Under the pieces are notes generated by a model. It saw only the letters and a list, made by a program, of their open reading frames with translations. It made no database searches and was not told the DNA's origin. A stretch of 37,039 nt of DNA from Methanobacteriota archaeon (GTDB lineage: Archaea; Thermoplasmatota; Thermoplasmata; RBG-16-68-12). The translations under genes and the position numbers were made by a program. Position 1 is the stretch's first letter; the number at the start of each line of letters is the position of its first letter. The stretch is taken from positions 1-37,039 of the forward strand of contig VBMN01000076.1 of the NCBI GenBank assembly GCA_005878385.1, read 5' to 3'. Of this stretch, positions 8,952-18,733 are shown piece by piece.

Positions 8952-11111
8952 ATGAACGCCCCAAAAGGCCATAGCCCGCGGGGTGCATCGGTCGACCGAA
9001 TGACCGAGCGACCCTCGAACCGCCTCGCGAAGGAAACGTCGACGTACCTGAAAGGGGCGTCCCACCAGCCAGTCGACTGGTATCCGTGGGGCGAAGAGGC
9101 ATTCCGGCGCGCCAAGGAACTCGACCGGCCGATCCTCCTAGACGTCGGGGCGACGTGGTGCCACTGGTGTCACGTGATCGATCGCGAGTCCTACGAGGAC
9201 CCAGAGCTGGCGAAGGTCATCAACGAACATTTCGTCGCGATCAAGGTCGACCGAGACGAGCGGCCCGACATCGATGCCCGATACCAGCAGGCCGTCGGTG
9301 CGATCGCGGGTCAAGGAGGATGGCCTCTCACGGGGTTCCTCACCTCGGACGGGAAGGCCTTCTACGGCGGGACCTACTTCCCGCCGAAAGACACCCACGG
9401 TCGGCCGGGATTCCGTCGCGTGCTCCTGGCGATGGCCGAATACTACCGGACGAACCGCGCGGACACGCTGCGGGAGGCGGATGCCCTCCACCAAGCCCTC
9501 GCGGAAGGCCGGAAACCCCTCGTCGAAGAAGGCGTCGCGAACGAGACGATGTTGAAGGAAAGCGCGGACTCGCTCCGAGGCCAGTTTGATCCCGTGAACG
9601 GAGGCATCTCGGGACAGCAGAAGTTCCCTCATCCCGGGACGATGGAGTGGGTCATGGCCCGTTACCGCCGCACGCGGGAGGAGGGCCTGCGGACGATCGT
9701 CACACGCACCCTGACCTCCATGTCCCGAGGGGGCGTCTACGATCAAGTCGGAGGCGGGTTCCATCGGTACTCGACGGACCCGCGGTGGATCGTCCCGCAC
9801 TTCGAGAAGATGCTCTACGACAACGCGGGACTCCTCGCAAACTACGTTCATGCGTGGCAGCTCACGAAGGACCCGGCCTATCGAGACACGGCGGAAGGAA
9901 TCCTGGCCTGGGCCGAAGAAGTCCTTTCCGACCGCGCCCGCGGCGGCTATTACGCGAGCCAAGACGCGGACGTCGGCCTCGACGACGATGGCGACTACTT
10001 CACCTGGACCCTCGAGGAACTGAAGGCGGCGGTGAACCCAGAAGAAGCGCGTGTCCTCGCCCTGTTCTATGAAGTCGGGGAGCGAGGGGAGATGCACCAC
10101 AACCCGCGGAAAAACGTCCTGTTCATCGATCAGGAACCGGAAGCGATCGCGAAGGCCCTCGGGATTCCGGTCGACCGGGTCCGCGATCTCATCGCGAGCG
10201 GCCGCAAGAAGTTGAAGTCCGTCCGTGACCGCCGACCGATGCCCGCGGTGGACCGGACAATCTTCGCGTCATGGAACGGCATGATGATCAGCGCGGTCCT
10301 CGAGGCCGCCATGGCGTTCGGGCGCGACGACCTGCGCGAGTTCGCGCTGAAGTCCCTCGATCGGATCCTGAAGGAGATGTGGTCCAAGGAACGCGGCATG
10401 TGGCATGCCTTCGCGGACGGAAAGCGCAAGGTCCGCGGCCTCCTCGAAGACCACGTGTACATGGTCGATGCCCTGCTCGCCGCCTTCACGGCCACGGGAG
10501 ACTCAGGATATCTCCGAACGGCCGACGAGGCGATGACCTTCACGTTGAAGCACTTCTGGGATCGGGCCGGTGGCTTCGTCGATCTCGCCTCGGACCTCCA
10601 CGAGGGCGACGGACTTACGCTCCGGGAGATTCGACGCCGTCCCTTCGAGGATTCCCCGTATGCGGGGGCGAATCCGGTGGCCGCTCTGGACCTGCAGCGG
10701 CTCCATGCGCTCACCGGGAACGACGAGTATCGCTTGCGCCACGATGAACTCCTGATCTCCTTCGCGGGAGAAGCGAGTCGTTACGGCCCCGTCTTCGCGG
10801 GCACGTATCACCTCGCCGCCGAGTTATGGATCCACCCGCCTGCGGAAGTCGTGATCCTCGGACCTCGGACGGCACCCGAGGTCAGGTCCCTCCAGCTTGC
10901 TGCCGCGGAGAGCTTCGCCCCGGGGAAGACCGTACTGATTGTCGATACGGAGGACGCTTACCTGCCGGCACTCATCGAGCCGATGCGGAAGACCAAGGAG
11001 GCGAAAGCGGGACCCGTGGCGTTCGTCTGCCAGGGCAACGTATGTAGCCCGCCGACGTCGGCGCCGGAACGGTTGCGGGAACTCCTCGCGGGAAAAGGAG
11101 TCTCACCCTAG
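8952..11111 (+). CDS. thioredoxin domain-containing protein (DUF255/YyaL/SSP411 family)
   Basis: NRLAKETSTYLKGASHQPVDWYPWGEEAFRRAKELDRPILLDVGATWCHWCHVIDRESYEDPELAKVIN with 6-hairpin-glycosidase-like C-terminal region. True start may be M17 at about 9000. Confidence 0.95.
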   Translation: MNAPKGHSPRGASVDRMTERPSNRLAKETSTYLKGASHQPVDWYPWGEEAFRRAKELDRPILLDVGATWCHWCHVIDRESYEDPELAKVINEHFVAIKVDRDERPDIDARYQQAVGAIAGQGGWPLTGFLTSDGKAFYGGTYFPPKDTHGRPGFRRVLLAMAEYYRTNRADTLREADALHQALAEGRKPLVEEGVANETMLKESADSLRGQFDPVNGGISGQQKFPHPGTMEWVMARYRRTREEGLRTIVTRTLTSMSRGGVYDQVGGGFHRYSTDPRWIVPHFEKMLYDNAGLLANYVHAWQLTKDPAYRDTAEGILAWAEEVLSDRARGGYYASQDADVGLDDDGDYFTWTLEELKAAVNPEEARVLALFYEVGERGEMHHNPRKNVLFIDQEPEAIAKALGIPVDRVRDLIASGRKKLKSVRDRRPMPAVDRTIFASWNGMMISAVLEAAMAFGRDDLREFALKSLDRILKEMWSKERGMWHAFADGKRKVRGLLEDHVYMVDALLAAFTATGDSGYLRTADEAMTFTLKHFWDRAGGFVDLASDLHEGDGLTLREIRRRPFEDSPYAGANPVAALDLQRLHALTGNDEYRLRHDELLISFAGEASRYGPVFAGTYHLAAELWIHPPAEVVILGPRTAPEVRSLQLAAAESFAPGKTVLIVDTEDAYLPALIEPMRKTKEAKAGPVAFVCQGNVCSPPTSAPERLRELLAGKGVSP

Positions 11112-11512
11112 TCTTCGAGGGCATCCTCCAAGAGCCTCCGAAACTCGGGCGGAATCGGTTTCGATTTCTTCTTGTCGTAGTCGTACGAAACCTGCACGCT
11201 TGTCGCTCGGGCGAGGACGCGACCGCTCCGTTTCTCCGAGACCTCATAGGTCAACGTGAATGACGACGTCCCAATTTTCGATGGCCAGGCGGTGACCTGG
11301 ATCTCGTCGCCCCAGACCGCCTGGGATTCGAAATCGATGTCCACATGGGCCAAGATGAAATCGATGTCCTCCAGCGTCTTCTTGTGCGCCTGCTTCATGT
11401 AGAACTGCGTGCGCGCGAGCTCGGTGTACGAGAGGTACACGGCGTTGTTCACGTGACCCATGCCGTCGATGTCTCGAAACCGCATCTGAATGTCGGTCGT
11501 GAAACGCGTCAT
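11108..11512 (-). CDS. acyl-CoA thioesterase (4HBT hotdog fold)
   Basis: MTRFTTDIQMRFRDIDGMGHVNNAVYLSYTELARTQFY...; the ORF extends upstream but homology starts at the internal ATG. Confidence 0.9.
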   Translation of the reverse strand: MTRFTTDIQMRFRDIDGMGHVNNAVYLSYTELARTQFYMKQAHKKTLEDIDFILAHVDIDFESQAVWGDEIQVTAWPSKIGTSSFTLTYEVSEKRSGRVLARATSVQVSYDYDKKKSKPIPPEFRRLLEDALED

Positions 11513-11553
11513 CGCGGCGCGGATGACTCGATCCTCGATAAACGTTCGGAGGC

Positions 11554-12099
11554 TCACTTCTCGCGGATGAGTCGAGTGAATTCTTCGGAGAGCTCGAACA
11601 CGGTCTGTTTCGATGGCGTGCCGTGAATCGGCGGTCGCGAAGGGAGACTTCGCTCCGCGAGCTCCCGGTAGATCGACCACGATAGGTCCATTCTGCGGCG
11701 GAGGGTCTCATCGACGGACCGGATCACCTTTGCCGGGACTCCTGCGACCACGCTTCCCGGAGGCACTTGCGCGGATTCGAGGACGACCGCACCGCTCGCG
11801 ACGAGAGAGCCTGACCCAACCACCGCGCCGCTGTTGATCGTCGCGTTCATCCCCACCAGACACCCGTCGCCGATCGCGCAACCATGGACGACCGCGGCGT
11901 GACCGATGGTGACACGTTCGCCAATCGTCGCTGGCATACCGCGATCCACGTGCACAACGACGTTGTCTTGGACGTTCGAATCCCGCCCGACGACGATTGA
12001 ATCGAAATCTCCTCGAAGCACGGCCCCGTGCCAGACGCTGGCGCCCTCCTCGACGGTCACGTCTCCGACCAGCACCGCGCTCGGCGCAACGAAGATCAT
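11554..12099 (-). CDS. gamma-carbonic anhydrase-like hexapeptide-repeat protein
   Basis: Left-handed beta-helix: GASVWHGAVLRGDFDSIVVGRDSNVQDNVVVHVD...VTIGHAAVVHGCAIGDGCLVGMNATI. Confidence 0.93.
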   Translation of the reverse strand: MIFVAPSAVLVGDVTVEEGASVWHGAVLRGDFDSIVVGRDSNVQDNVVVHVDRGMPATIGERVTIGHAAVVHGCAIGDGCLVGMNATINSGAVVGSGSLVASGAVVLESAQVPPGSVVAGVPAKVIRSVDETLRRRMDLSWSIYRELAERSLPSRPPIHGTPSKQTVFELSEEFTRLIREK

Positions 12100-12103
12100 C
12101 CTC

Positions 12104-13555
12104 TCACTCGAGGTTTACGAGGACGTTCTTCACGTGCGTGTAGAACAGAACCGCGTCGACTCCCTGTTCCAGGCCCAGCCCGGACTGCTTCCACCCGAGG
12201 AACGGAGTCTGCGGGAATGTGACGGGATACTCGTTGATCGAAACCATACCGGCCTGCAGGCGCTTCGCAATCGCGTGCGCCTTCTGGACGTCTTGCGTCC
12301 ACACGCCGGCGGACAGTCCATAGGTCGTGTCATTCGCCCTCGCGATCGCCTCGTCGAGGTCCTTGAACCGGAAGGCGGCTAGGACGGGTCCGAACACTTC
12401 CTCGCGGGCCACGCGGGCGTCGAGCGGCGGGTCTTCGAAGATGGTGGGCCGAAGGAAGTTCCCGTCCCTCAGGTCGGCGGCCTCCGGGCGACGACCGCCC
12501 GCGAGGACCTTCGCTCCACGTGAAACGCCTTCGTCGATCGCCTTCGCCACATTCGCGGCATGGTCCCGCGACACGAGGGGACCCATCTGCACGTCCTCCT
12601 TCAATCCCGGGCCGAGTCGAAGTTTCTCGGTCTGGTCCTTCAGTTTCGCAAGAAACGAGGCCGCGATGTCGTCATGCAACAGCAGTTTGGACCCAGCCCA
12701 ACACATTTGCCCCGCGTTCTGGAATGCGCCCCAGAGTGCGCCTTTCACCGCGCGGTCCATCTTCGCGTCCGGCAGCACGACCTGAGGATTCTTCCCGCCG
12801 AGCTCCAAGGTGGTCGGGACCAGGCGGTCGGACACGATCCGGAGGAGCTGCTTGCCGGTCTCCGTCGAACCGGTGAAGGTCACGGAATCGACATCGGGAT
12901 GGTTCGCCAAGGCCTCGCCGACGGATCGACCGGGGCCCGTGATCACGTTCATGACGCCCGCAGGAAAGCCCGCCGCCGTGGCGAGCTCGCCGAGCCGGAG
13001 GGCGGTAAGCGGCGTGAGAGTCGCGGGCTTGAGGACCACAGTGTTGCCTGCGGCGAGGGCGGGGGCGATCCCGCGCGAGGCGAGCAAGAGCGGATAGTTC
13101 CACGGGGCGATATGGGCCGTGACCCCGAGCGGCTCCCGGAGGGTGTAGTCCAGCCGCGCGCCGGGTACAGGGATGGTCTCCCCCTGAATTTTATCTGCCA
13201 GACCTGCATAATATTCGAACAGCTTGTACACATACGAGACGTCGCCCTTCGCCTCGCGGAGGGGCTTGCCGACGTTCAAAGATTCGAGACGTGACAATTC
13301 CTCGAAGCGGTCCCGCACCTGCTGCCCGAGGAGCCAGAGGAGCCGACCGCGCTTGCTCGGATCGAGCTCTCTCCAGTCCGGAGATTCGAACGCCCTCCGT
13401 GCGGCTTCGACCGCGACGTCCACGTCCTCCTTCGTGCCCGATGCGACTCGCGCAATCGGTTGGTTTGTTGCGGGGTCAAGGACCTCCGCAAGCGCTCCCG
13501 AGGCGGCGGAGACTGTTTTCCCGGCGATGAAGTGGCCATGGTCTTGGATGTCCAT
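12104..13555 (-). CDS. NAD(P)-dependent aldehyde dehydrogenase
   Basis: APWNYPLLL, VTFTGSTETGKQLL, LELGGKNPQVV, QNAGQMCWAGSKLLLH and EEVFGPVLAAFRF. Confidence 0.96.
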   Translation of the reverse strand: MDIQDHGHFIAGKTVSAASGALAEVLDPATNQPIARVASGTKEDVDVAVEAARRAFESPDWRELDPSKRGRLLWLLGQQVRDRFEELSRLESLNVGKPLREAKGDVSYVYKLFEYYAGLADKIQGETIPVPGARLDYTLREPLGVTAHIAPWNYPLLLASRGIAPALAAGNTVVLKPATLTPLTALRLGELATAAGFPAGVMNVITGPGRSVGEALANHPDVDSVTFTGSTETGKQLLRIVSDRLVPTTLELGGKNPQVVLPDAKMDRAVKGALWGAFQNAGQMCWAGSKLLLHDDIAASFLAKLKDQTEKLRLGPGLKEDVQMGPLVSRDHAANVAKAIDEGVSRGAKVLAGGRRPEAADLRDGNFLRPTIFEDPPLDARVAREEVFGPVLAAFRFKDLDEAIARANDTTYGLSAGVWTQDVQKAHAIAKRLQAGMVSINEYPVTFPQTPFLGWKQSGLGLEQGVDAVLFYTHVKNVLVNLE

Positions 13556-13664
13556 CGCGAATCCAATCCCACCATCGGGGCCTGGACTATAAGTGTGTGG
13601 ATTTTCTCCGCGTTCACCGGAGCCCTCTTATTCTCTGCGGGTCGTTGTCGACCACGGAGATCCG

Positions 13665-14387
13665 GTGCCGGACGTCGCGCGGGTGAGCCGCAGTCTGCCG
13701 TGGCGGGAGGCCGCGAAGGACGTGGATTCACTCCGGCCGATGCTCCTCGACCAGTTCCGCCACGAGGACTTCCGCGGACTGTGCGTACTGGACCTCGGGA
13801 CGGGCGAGGGGCGTCTCGCATTCGTTGCCGCATCGGTCGGGGCCCGAGTGATCGGTGTCGATTTAGATCGTATGAAACTCATGCACGCTCGCGCCTACGC
13901 GGGCATCCGAGACATCCGCACTACGGAATTTGTATTGGGCGACGTGGAGAAGACGCCATACCATGAATTCTCGCGAGATCCGATTGACGCGGTGATCAGC
14001 AACCTGTGCATGTCCTCGGAAATCGTGTGGCACTCGTCGCGGGCCCTCAGGCCCGGTGGCACGTTCATCTTCTGCGCGCACCATGGAGACCATTGGAAGG
14101 AGACGAGACGCGGTTCCCGATGGGCCTTCTATGAGGACTCGATGCGCGATCTCTTGGAAGAAAATCGATTCGCCATCGAGTTCATAGGCATCGACACGAC
14201 CGTGGCCGAGTTCGAACACCTACGCGAGGTCGAGCTTTTCCTTCGCGACGCGACCGTCCGGAGATGGGTCGAGGATGGTCGGTGGCAAGAGCTTGCCGAC
14301 GCGTTCGCCCGCGGAGAGACGCACCTCACCCTGTCGTATCTGATCGTGAAGGCCCGGCGCACTACGGTCCCCTACACGGTGGAATAG
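13665..14387 (+). CDS. class I SAM-dependent methyltransferase
   Basis: VLDLGTGEGRLAFVAASVGARVIGVDLDRMKL and a motif II-like AVISNLCM. GTG start preferred because a TATA-like ggactataag overlaps the longest-ORF ATG at 13593. Confidence 0.82.
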   Translation: MPDVARVSRSLPWREAAKDVDSLRPMLLDQFRHEDFRGLCVLDLGTGEGRLAFVAASVGARVIGVDLDRMKLMHARAYAGIRDIRTTEFVLGDVEKTPYHEFSRDPIDAVISNLCMSSEIVWHSSRALRPGGTFIFCAHHGDHWKETRRGSRWAFYEDSMRDLLEENRFAIEFIGIDTTVAEFEHLREVELFLRDATVRRWVEDGRWQELADAFARGETHLTLSYLIVKARRTTVPYTVE

Positions 14388-14448
14388 TTCCCGGGTTCCC
14401 GCTCGGCAAAGCTCATCCGCATGCGGGGGCTTCCGAGGAGGGGGACGC

Positions 14449-15354
14449 ATGCAGCTCGGGGCCCATGTCTCGATCTCGGAGAGCATCGCACTCGCGCCGT
14501 CCCGCGGTCGGAGCGTTGGCTGCGAGACGATCCAGATTTTCTCCCGGAGCCCGCGGATGCTCCGAAAGACGAAACCCATCCCGCCCGAGGAGGCTCAGGC
14601 GTTCCAGGAGAACCTGAAAAAGCACGGACTGAGCCGCGCGGTCATCCATGCGAACTACCTGATCAACCTCGCCTCTCCAAAGAAGAACGGATTGCGCTAC
14701 AGTCGCGTCGCGTTCGTCGAGGAATTGGATCGGGCTCAAGTGCTTGGCATCCGGGACGTCATCTTCCATCCGGGGGCCCACCTCGGGAAGGGGGAGGCCT
14801 ATGCTCTCAAGACGATCGCCACGAGTCTGGACTGGTCCTTCGATCACGCGACGGCGCCGGACGTCTTCGCTGTCCTCGAAATTACCGCGGGCCAAGGCAG
14901 CGTCGTCGGCTACACGTTCGCTCAGCTCGCGGAGATCATGGAGGGATGCTCTCATCCGGAGCGGCTCGCTGTCTGCATTGACACCTGCCATACGTTTGCC
15001 GCCGGCTACGACTTCCGAACGCGGGAGGGGTACGAGGGTCTCCTGCGGAACGTGGAGGAGACCGTGGGATTGTCGCGCGTCCGCGCGTTTCACCTGAACG
15101 ACTCGAAGGGCGACCTCGGCTCGCGGGCCGACCGCCACGAGGACATTGGAAAAGGGAAACTGGGCCAGGAGCCGTTTCGGTTCCTCGTGAATGACGAACG
15201 CTTCCGGGAGATCCCTGCGGTCCTCGAGTTTCCCGGAACCGACGGAGGCTACCGGAAGGAATTGAAGCTCTTGCGGTCTTTCGTCACCGGGGAGAATCCT
15301 CCGACGTCCCCGCAACGGGCACGCGGCAGACGAGTTGCTCGCGGAACCGCGTAA
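14449..15354 (+). CDS. nfo: endonuclease IV (AP endonuclease)
   Basis: MQLGAHVSISESIALAP...ETIQIFSRSPR; VIHANYLINLASP; VIFHPGAHLGKG; CIDTCHTFAAGYDF; AFHLNDSKGDLGSRADRHEDIGKG. Confidence 0.95.
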   Translation: MQLGAHVSISESIALAPSRGRSVGCETIQIFSRSPRMLRKTKPIPPEEAQAFQENLKKHGLSRAVIHANYLINLASPKKNGLRYSRVAFVEELDRAQVLGIRDVIFHPGAHLGKGEAYALKTIATSLDWSFDHATAPDVFAVLEITAGQGSVVGYTFAQLAEIMEGCSHPERLAVCIDTCHTFAAGYDFRTREGYEGLLRNVEETVGLSRVRAFHLNDSKGDLGSRADRHEDIGKGKLGQEPFRFLVNDERFREIPAVLEFPGTDGGYRKELKLLRSFVTGENPPTSPQRARGRRVARGTA

Positions 15355-15670
15355 GGAATCCGTAAGCCGCGTAGACCTGAGCCATGAGACCTCGAGAGCT
15401 TCGGAGAATTCGGCCGAACCCGGCGCCCATCGGCAATGCTTCAATCAAAATCGGGACGGCGTCGCCTCCCGTCGTAAGTTGCCCGCCCGGCGTAACGATA
15501 TGAAAGGCGTCGAAAATCCGGTCATCCGGAATGGCACGCAGCAGGTCCCGCGAGGATTGAATCGTCCGGAGTCGGATTCGATGCTTAAAATCCGCGGCGG
15601 CGATCCATCGGCTCAACGCGCTGCAAATGCCGCAGTCGCGGTCGAACAGTAGGATGTACTCGCTCGTCAC
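15284..15670 (-). CDS. DCC-family thiol-disulfide oxidoreductase (DUF393)
   Basis: YILLFDRDCGICSALSRWIAAAD (DxDCxxC). The 3' end overlaps nfo on the opposite strand. Confidence 0.82.
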   Translation of the reverse strand: MTSEYILLFDRDCGICSALSRWIAAADFKHRIRLRTIQSSRDLLRAIPDDRIFDAFHIVTPGGQLTTGGDAVPILIEALPMGAGFGRILRSSRGLMAQVYAAYGFLTRFREQLVCRVPVAGTSEDSPR

Positions 15671-15772
15671 CATGGTTCGGGAGGTGCACATCCACCGGCC
15701 GACTTAAGGACCTCGTAGGTATCGAACGAATGCTTATCGCACGCCGATCGTTCCCAGCCGCGAGGCTCCCGT

Positions 15773-16402
15773 ATGATCCGCGATCCCTCGTCCGTGCCAG
15801 AACGGCAAGCGTATCGTCTCATGATCTCGGCCTTCGTTCCGAGGCCCATCGCCTTTGTCTCGACCGTGAGTCGAAGCGGGGTCGACAACTGCGCGCCGTT
15901 CTCGTTCAGCATGGGCGTTTCGAGCCACCCCATGGTCCTCGGTGTCTCCATCGGGGAACGCGATGGACGTCCGAAGGACTCGGCCCGCAACATCCTCGAC
16001 ACACGGGAGTTCGTCGTGAACATCGTCACCGAATCAATCGCGGAGAAGATGAACATCGCCTCGGGCGACTACGCATCGGACGTGAGCGAGTTTGAGGAAG
16101 CCGGCCTCACGCGGGCTCCGTGTGACGTCGTCCGCCCTCCGCGAATCGCGGAGTCGCCGGTGGCCTTTGAGTGCCGCTTGATCCGCGCCGTTCGGGTGGC
16201 GGACAACACAGTATTCTTCGGCGAAGCGGTGCGACTCCATGTCGACGACCGCATGTTGACGGATGGCATCGTCGACGTTCGAAAGCTCCACGCGATCGGG
16301 CGTTTGGGAGGTCCGCAATACTGTCGCACACAGGACGTGTTCGAGATGGCGCGACCCAGGATCACCGGACCGAAATCCGCGCGACCGACGGACGCCAGAT
16401 GA
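15773..16402 (+). CDS. flavin reductase-like FMN-binding split-barrel protein
   Basis: RQAYRLMISAFVPRPIAFVSTVSRSGVDNCAPFSFSMGVSSHPMVLGVSIG...SARNILDTREFVVNIV. Confidence 0.9.
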   Translation: MIRDPSSVPERQAYRLMISAFVPRPIAFVSTVSRSGVDNCAPFSFSMGVSSHPMVLGVSIGERDGRPKDSARNILDTREFVVNIVTESIAEKMNIASGDYASDVSEFEEAGLTRAPCDVVRPPRIAESPVAFECRLIRAVRVADNTVFFGEAVRLHVDDRMLTDGIVDVRKLHAIGRLGGPQYCRTQDVFEMARPRITGPKSARPTDAR

Positions 16403-16432
16403 ACCGCGACGAGCTTCAAGGGAATAGCTCCG

Positions 16433-17656
16433 TCAGAAGGGGAGTTTGCTGAGGCCTATTGCGAGCGGAAGGAGAGCCTCCTCTTTCCCAAGGAACTTCG
16501 CCGTCTGGAGGACGGCGTTCAGGTAACTGATCGTGTGCTCCTTTTCCCCGACCGTCCACTGCCCGTAAAAATCGACGACCGTGGCAAGGAGGTCTTCGAT
16601 GGGCACGTCCGCTTCGAGGGCGTGCCGCACGGTCTCTTCCGCGGGAGGCGACTTGTACCGGAGGCTCGACTCGAGGGCCGAGAGCATCGAGGTTCGATCC
16701 CGGCTCTCCGGTTCACCGAGCCGCAAGAAATCCGGATACCCGAACCGGGTCGTGAGCGTGCGAACCAACTTCCAGGAAAGCCACGCATTCTCCGAGGGAG
16801 TGAGGAATCGACTCGCGAGCCGCGCCGTGTGCACCTCGGTCAAGGTGTGGCCGAGGAAGCCAGGCTCCGCGCTCGCCGCAATGAGCAGAGGCCGGTACGC
16901 CTCATCCGTTCGTCCTTCGAACGCGAAGGCTTGGAGGATCGGCTCGACGCGATCGAACTCCCAGTCCTCGAGGAGCGAGGCCAGGGCGGCTGCGTCGGCC
17001 TTGCCGCGGGCCGGTGGCACGAGGGTCGGAACCTCGATCGGCGGGACTCCCTGCAAGGCCACGGACTGCACATATCCGAGGTTCGCGAGCGGCACGAGGC
17101 CGCGCGGAAGACCGAGGATCAACGCGACGTCCGCATAACCGACCGCGAGCGCGAGGTGGTGACCGAGTCGTCCGAGGTCGTTCAGGGACGTGCGGATTGC
17201 CAGATGCGCCGCGGCCTCGATCCCATGGTCGAGCGCGATGCGAGCCAACAGGGGGGCCGCCTTTGGACCCATGCGCTCGAACACGAACTTCCGGTACGCG
17301 CGCGCCTGATCCTCCTCGGACGCGGAGGGGATCGCGCGGGCGGCCAACTCGACCTGCGGCGATGTGAGCGACCGCTTCGGGAGACTGAAATTGTAGAAGA
17401 TGAGGAACCGTAGGAGACCCAAACCGCCCGGAGGCCGCGTGAGTCGGAGGAGTTCCCGGCCTGCATGGATCGTCAGGACGCCATGCGGAGTGTGAAGTTG
17501 TGGGTCGTCTTGATTCGATACGACCGCGAGCAGCTCCTGCAAAATCGGGCCCGCGGTGGCGGGATCCTTCGCAAGTTCGTCGAAGAGGCGAATGCCTTTC
17601 TGATGTTCGAATGTCGGGAGGAGCGTGAAGAGGCGCTCGAGGTCCTTTGAAGCCAC
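16433..17656 (-). CDS. uncharacterised alpha-helical protein (HEAT-like)
   Basis: 407 aa intact ORF on the strand complementary to several shorter shadow ORFs; helical repeat-like, no confident family. Confidence 0.68.
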   Translation of the reverse strand: MASKDLERLFTLLPTFEHQKGIRLFDELAKDPATAGPILQELLAVVSNQDDPQLHTPHGVLTIHAGRELLRLTRPPGGLGLLRFLIFYNFSLPKRSLTSPQVELAARAIPSASEEDQARAYRKFVFERMGPKAAPLLARIALDHGIEAAAHLAIRTSLNDLGRLGHHLALAVGYADVALILGLPRGLVPLANLGYVQSVALQGVPPIEVPTLVPPARGKADAAALASLLEDWEFDRVEPILQAFAFEGRTDEAYRPLLIAASAEPGFLGHTLTEVHTARLASRFLTPSENAWLSWKLVRTLTTRFGYPDFLRLGEPESRDRTSMLSALESSLRYKSPPAEETVRHALEADVPIEDLLATVVDFYGQWTVGEKEHTISYLNAVLQTAKFLGKEEALLPLAIGLSKLPF

Positions 17657-17747
17657 TTGTTGGAGGGAAAGTCGTGGTGCCTTTTAGGTTGCGCATTCTT
17701 TGGAGGGGGGTAACTCTTATGATGAACCGGGACCTTCAACCGATGTT

Positions 17748-18680
17748 ATGCCTCCCGTGTACGACGTAATCGTGATCGGCTCAGGGCCCGCTGGCCTCAC
17801 GGCCGCGATCTATGCCACCCGCGCCGCTCTGAGGACCCTCGTGATCGCCGGTGCCACGGCCGGTGGTCAACTCATGATCACGACCGATGTCGAAAACTAT
17901 CCGGGCTTCCCGAGCGGAGTCCAAGGCCCGGAGCTCATGGAGCTCTGGCGGAAGCAGGCAGAACGATTCAAGGCCGACTTCGTGGACGACAACGTCTCGA
18001 AGGTCGATTTCGCGAAACGTCCCCTGGCGGTGTGGACCTCTGATGGAGCGCATGAGGCACGTTCCATCATCATCGCGACGGGCGCGAACGCGAAATATCT
18101 CGGTCTCCCGAACGAGGAGCGCCTGAAGGGGCGTGGAGTCAGCGCGTGTGCAACGTGCGATGGGTTTTTCTTCAAGAGTCTCGACGTCGTCGTCGTGGGG
18201 GGAGGGGACACCGCAATGGAGGAAGCGCTCTACCTGTCGAAATTGTGCAGGACCGTCTCCGTCGTGCATCGTCGCGACAGATTTCGCGCGAGTAAGATTA
18301 TGCAGGACCGACTTCTCAAAACCCCGAACGTGAAAGTCATCTGGGAGTCCGAGGTCGTCGAGGTCCTCGGTGACGCGAAGGTCGAAGGTGTCCGGATCAA
18401 AAACGTGAAGAACGGGAAAACCTCGGATCTCAGGGTTCAGGGCCTGTTCCTTGCAATCGGGCACACGCCCGCTACGGAGGTCTTCCAAGGTCATCTGAAA
18501 CTCGAGAGAGGCTACATCGCACTCCAACCCCACGATGGCCTCTCGACCGCGACCTCGGTCGACGGTGTCTTCGCTGCGGGTGACGTCCATGACTTCCGAT
18601 ACCGCCAAGCGGTGACCGCCGCGGGTTTTGGTTCGATGGCCGCACTCGATGCGGAGCGATGGCTCCAGTCGCATGCTTGA
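17748..18680 (+). CDS. trxB: thioredoxin reductase
   Basis: DVIVIGSGPAGLTAAIYATRA, CATCDGFFF redox centre, VVVVGGGDTAMEEALYLSKL, VDGVFAAGDVHDFRYRQAVTAAGFG. Confidence 0.95.
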   Translation: MPPVYDVIVIGSGPAGLTAAIYATRAALRTLVIAGATAGGQLMITTDVENYPGFPSGVQGPELMELWRKQAERFKADFVDDNVSKVDFAKRPLAVWTSDGAHEARSIIIATGANAKYLGLPNEERLKGRGVSACATCDGFFFKSLDVVVVGGGDTAMEEALYLSKLCRTVSVVHRRDRFRASKIMQDRLLKTPNVKVIWESEVVEVLGDAKVEGVRIKNVKNGKTSDLRVQGLFLAIGHTPATEVFQGHLKLERGYIALQPHDGLSTATSVDGVFAAGDVHDFRYRQAVTAAGFGSMAALDAERWLQSHA

Positions 18681-18733
18681 ACGCGACGAAATCTTGAAGT
18701 CCGCTCCCTCGTTAGGCAGCCCGAGACGCTCAC

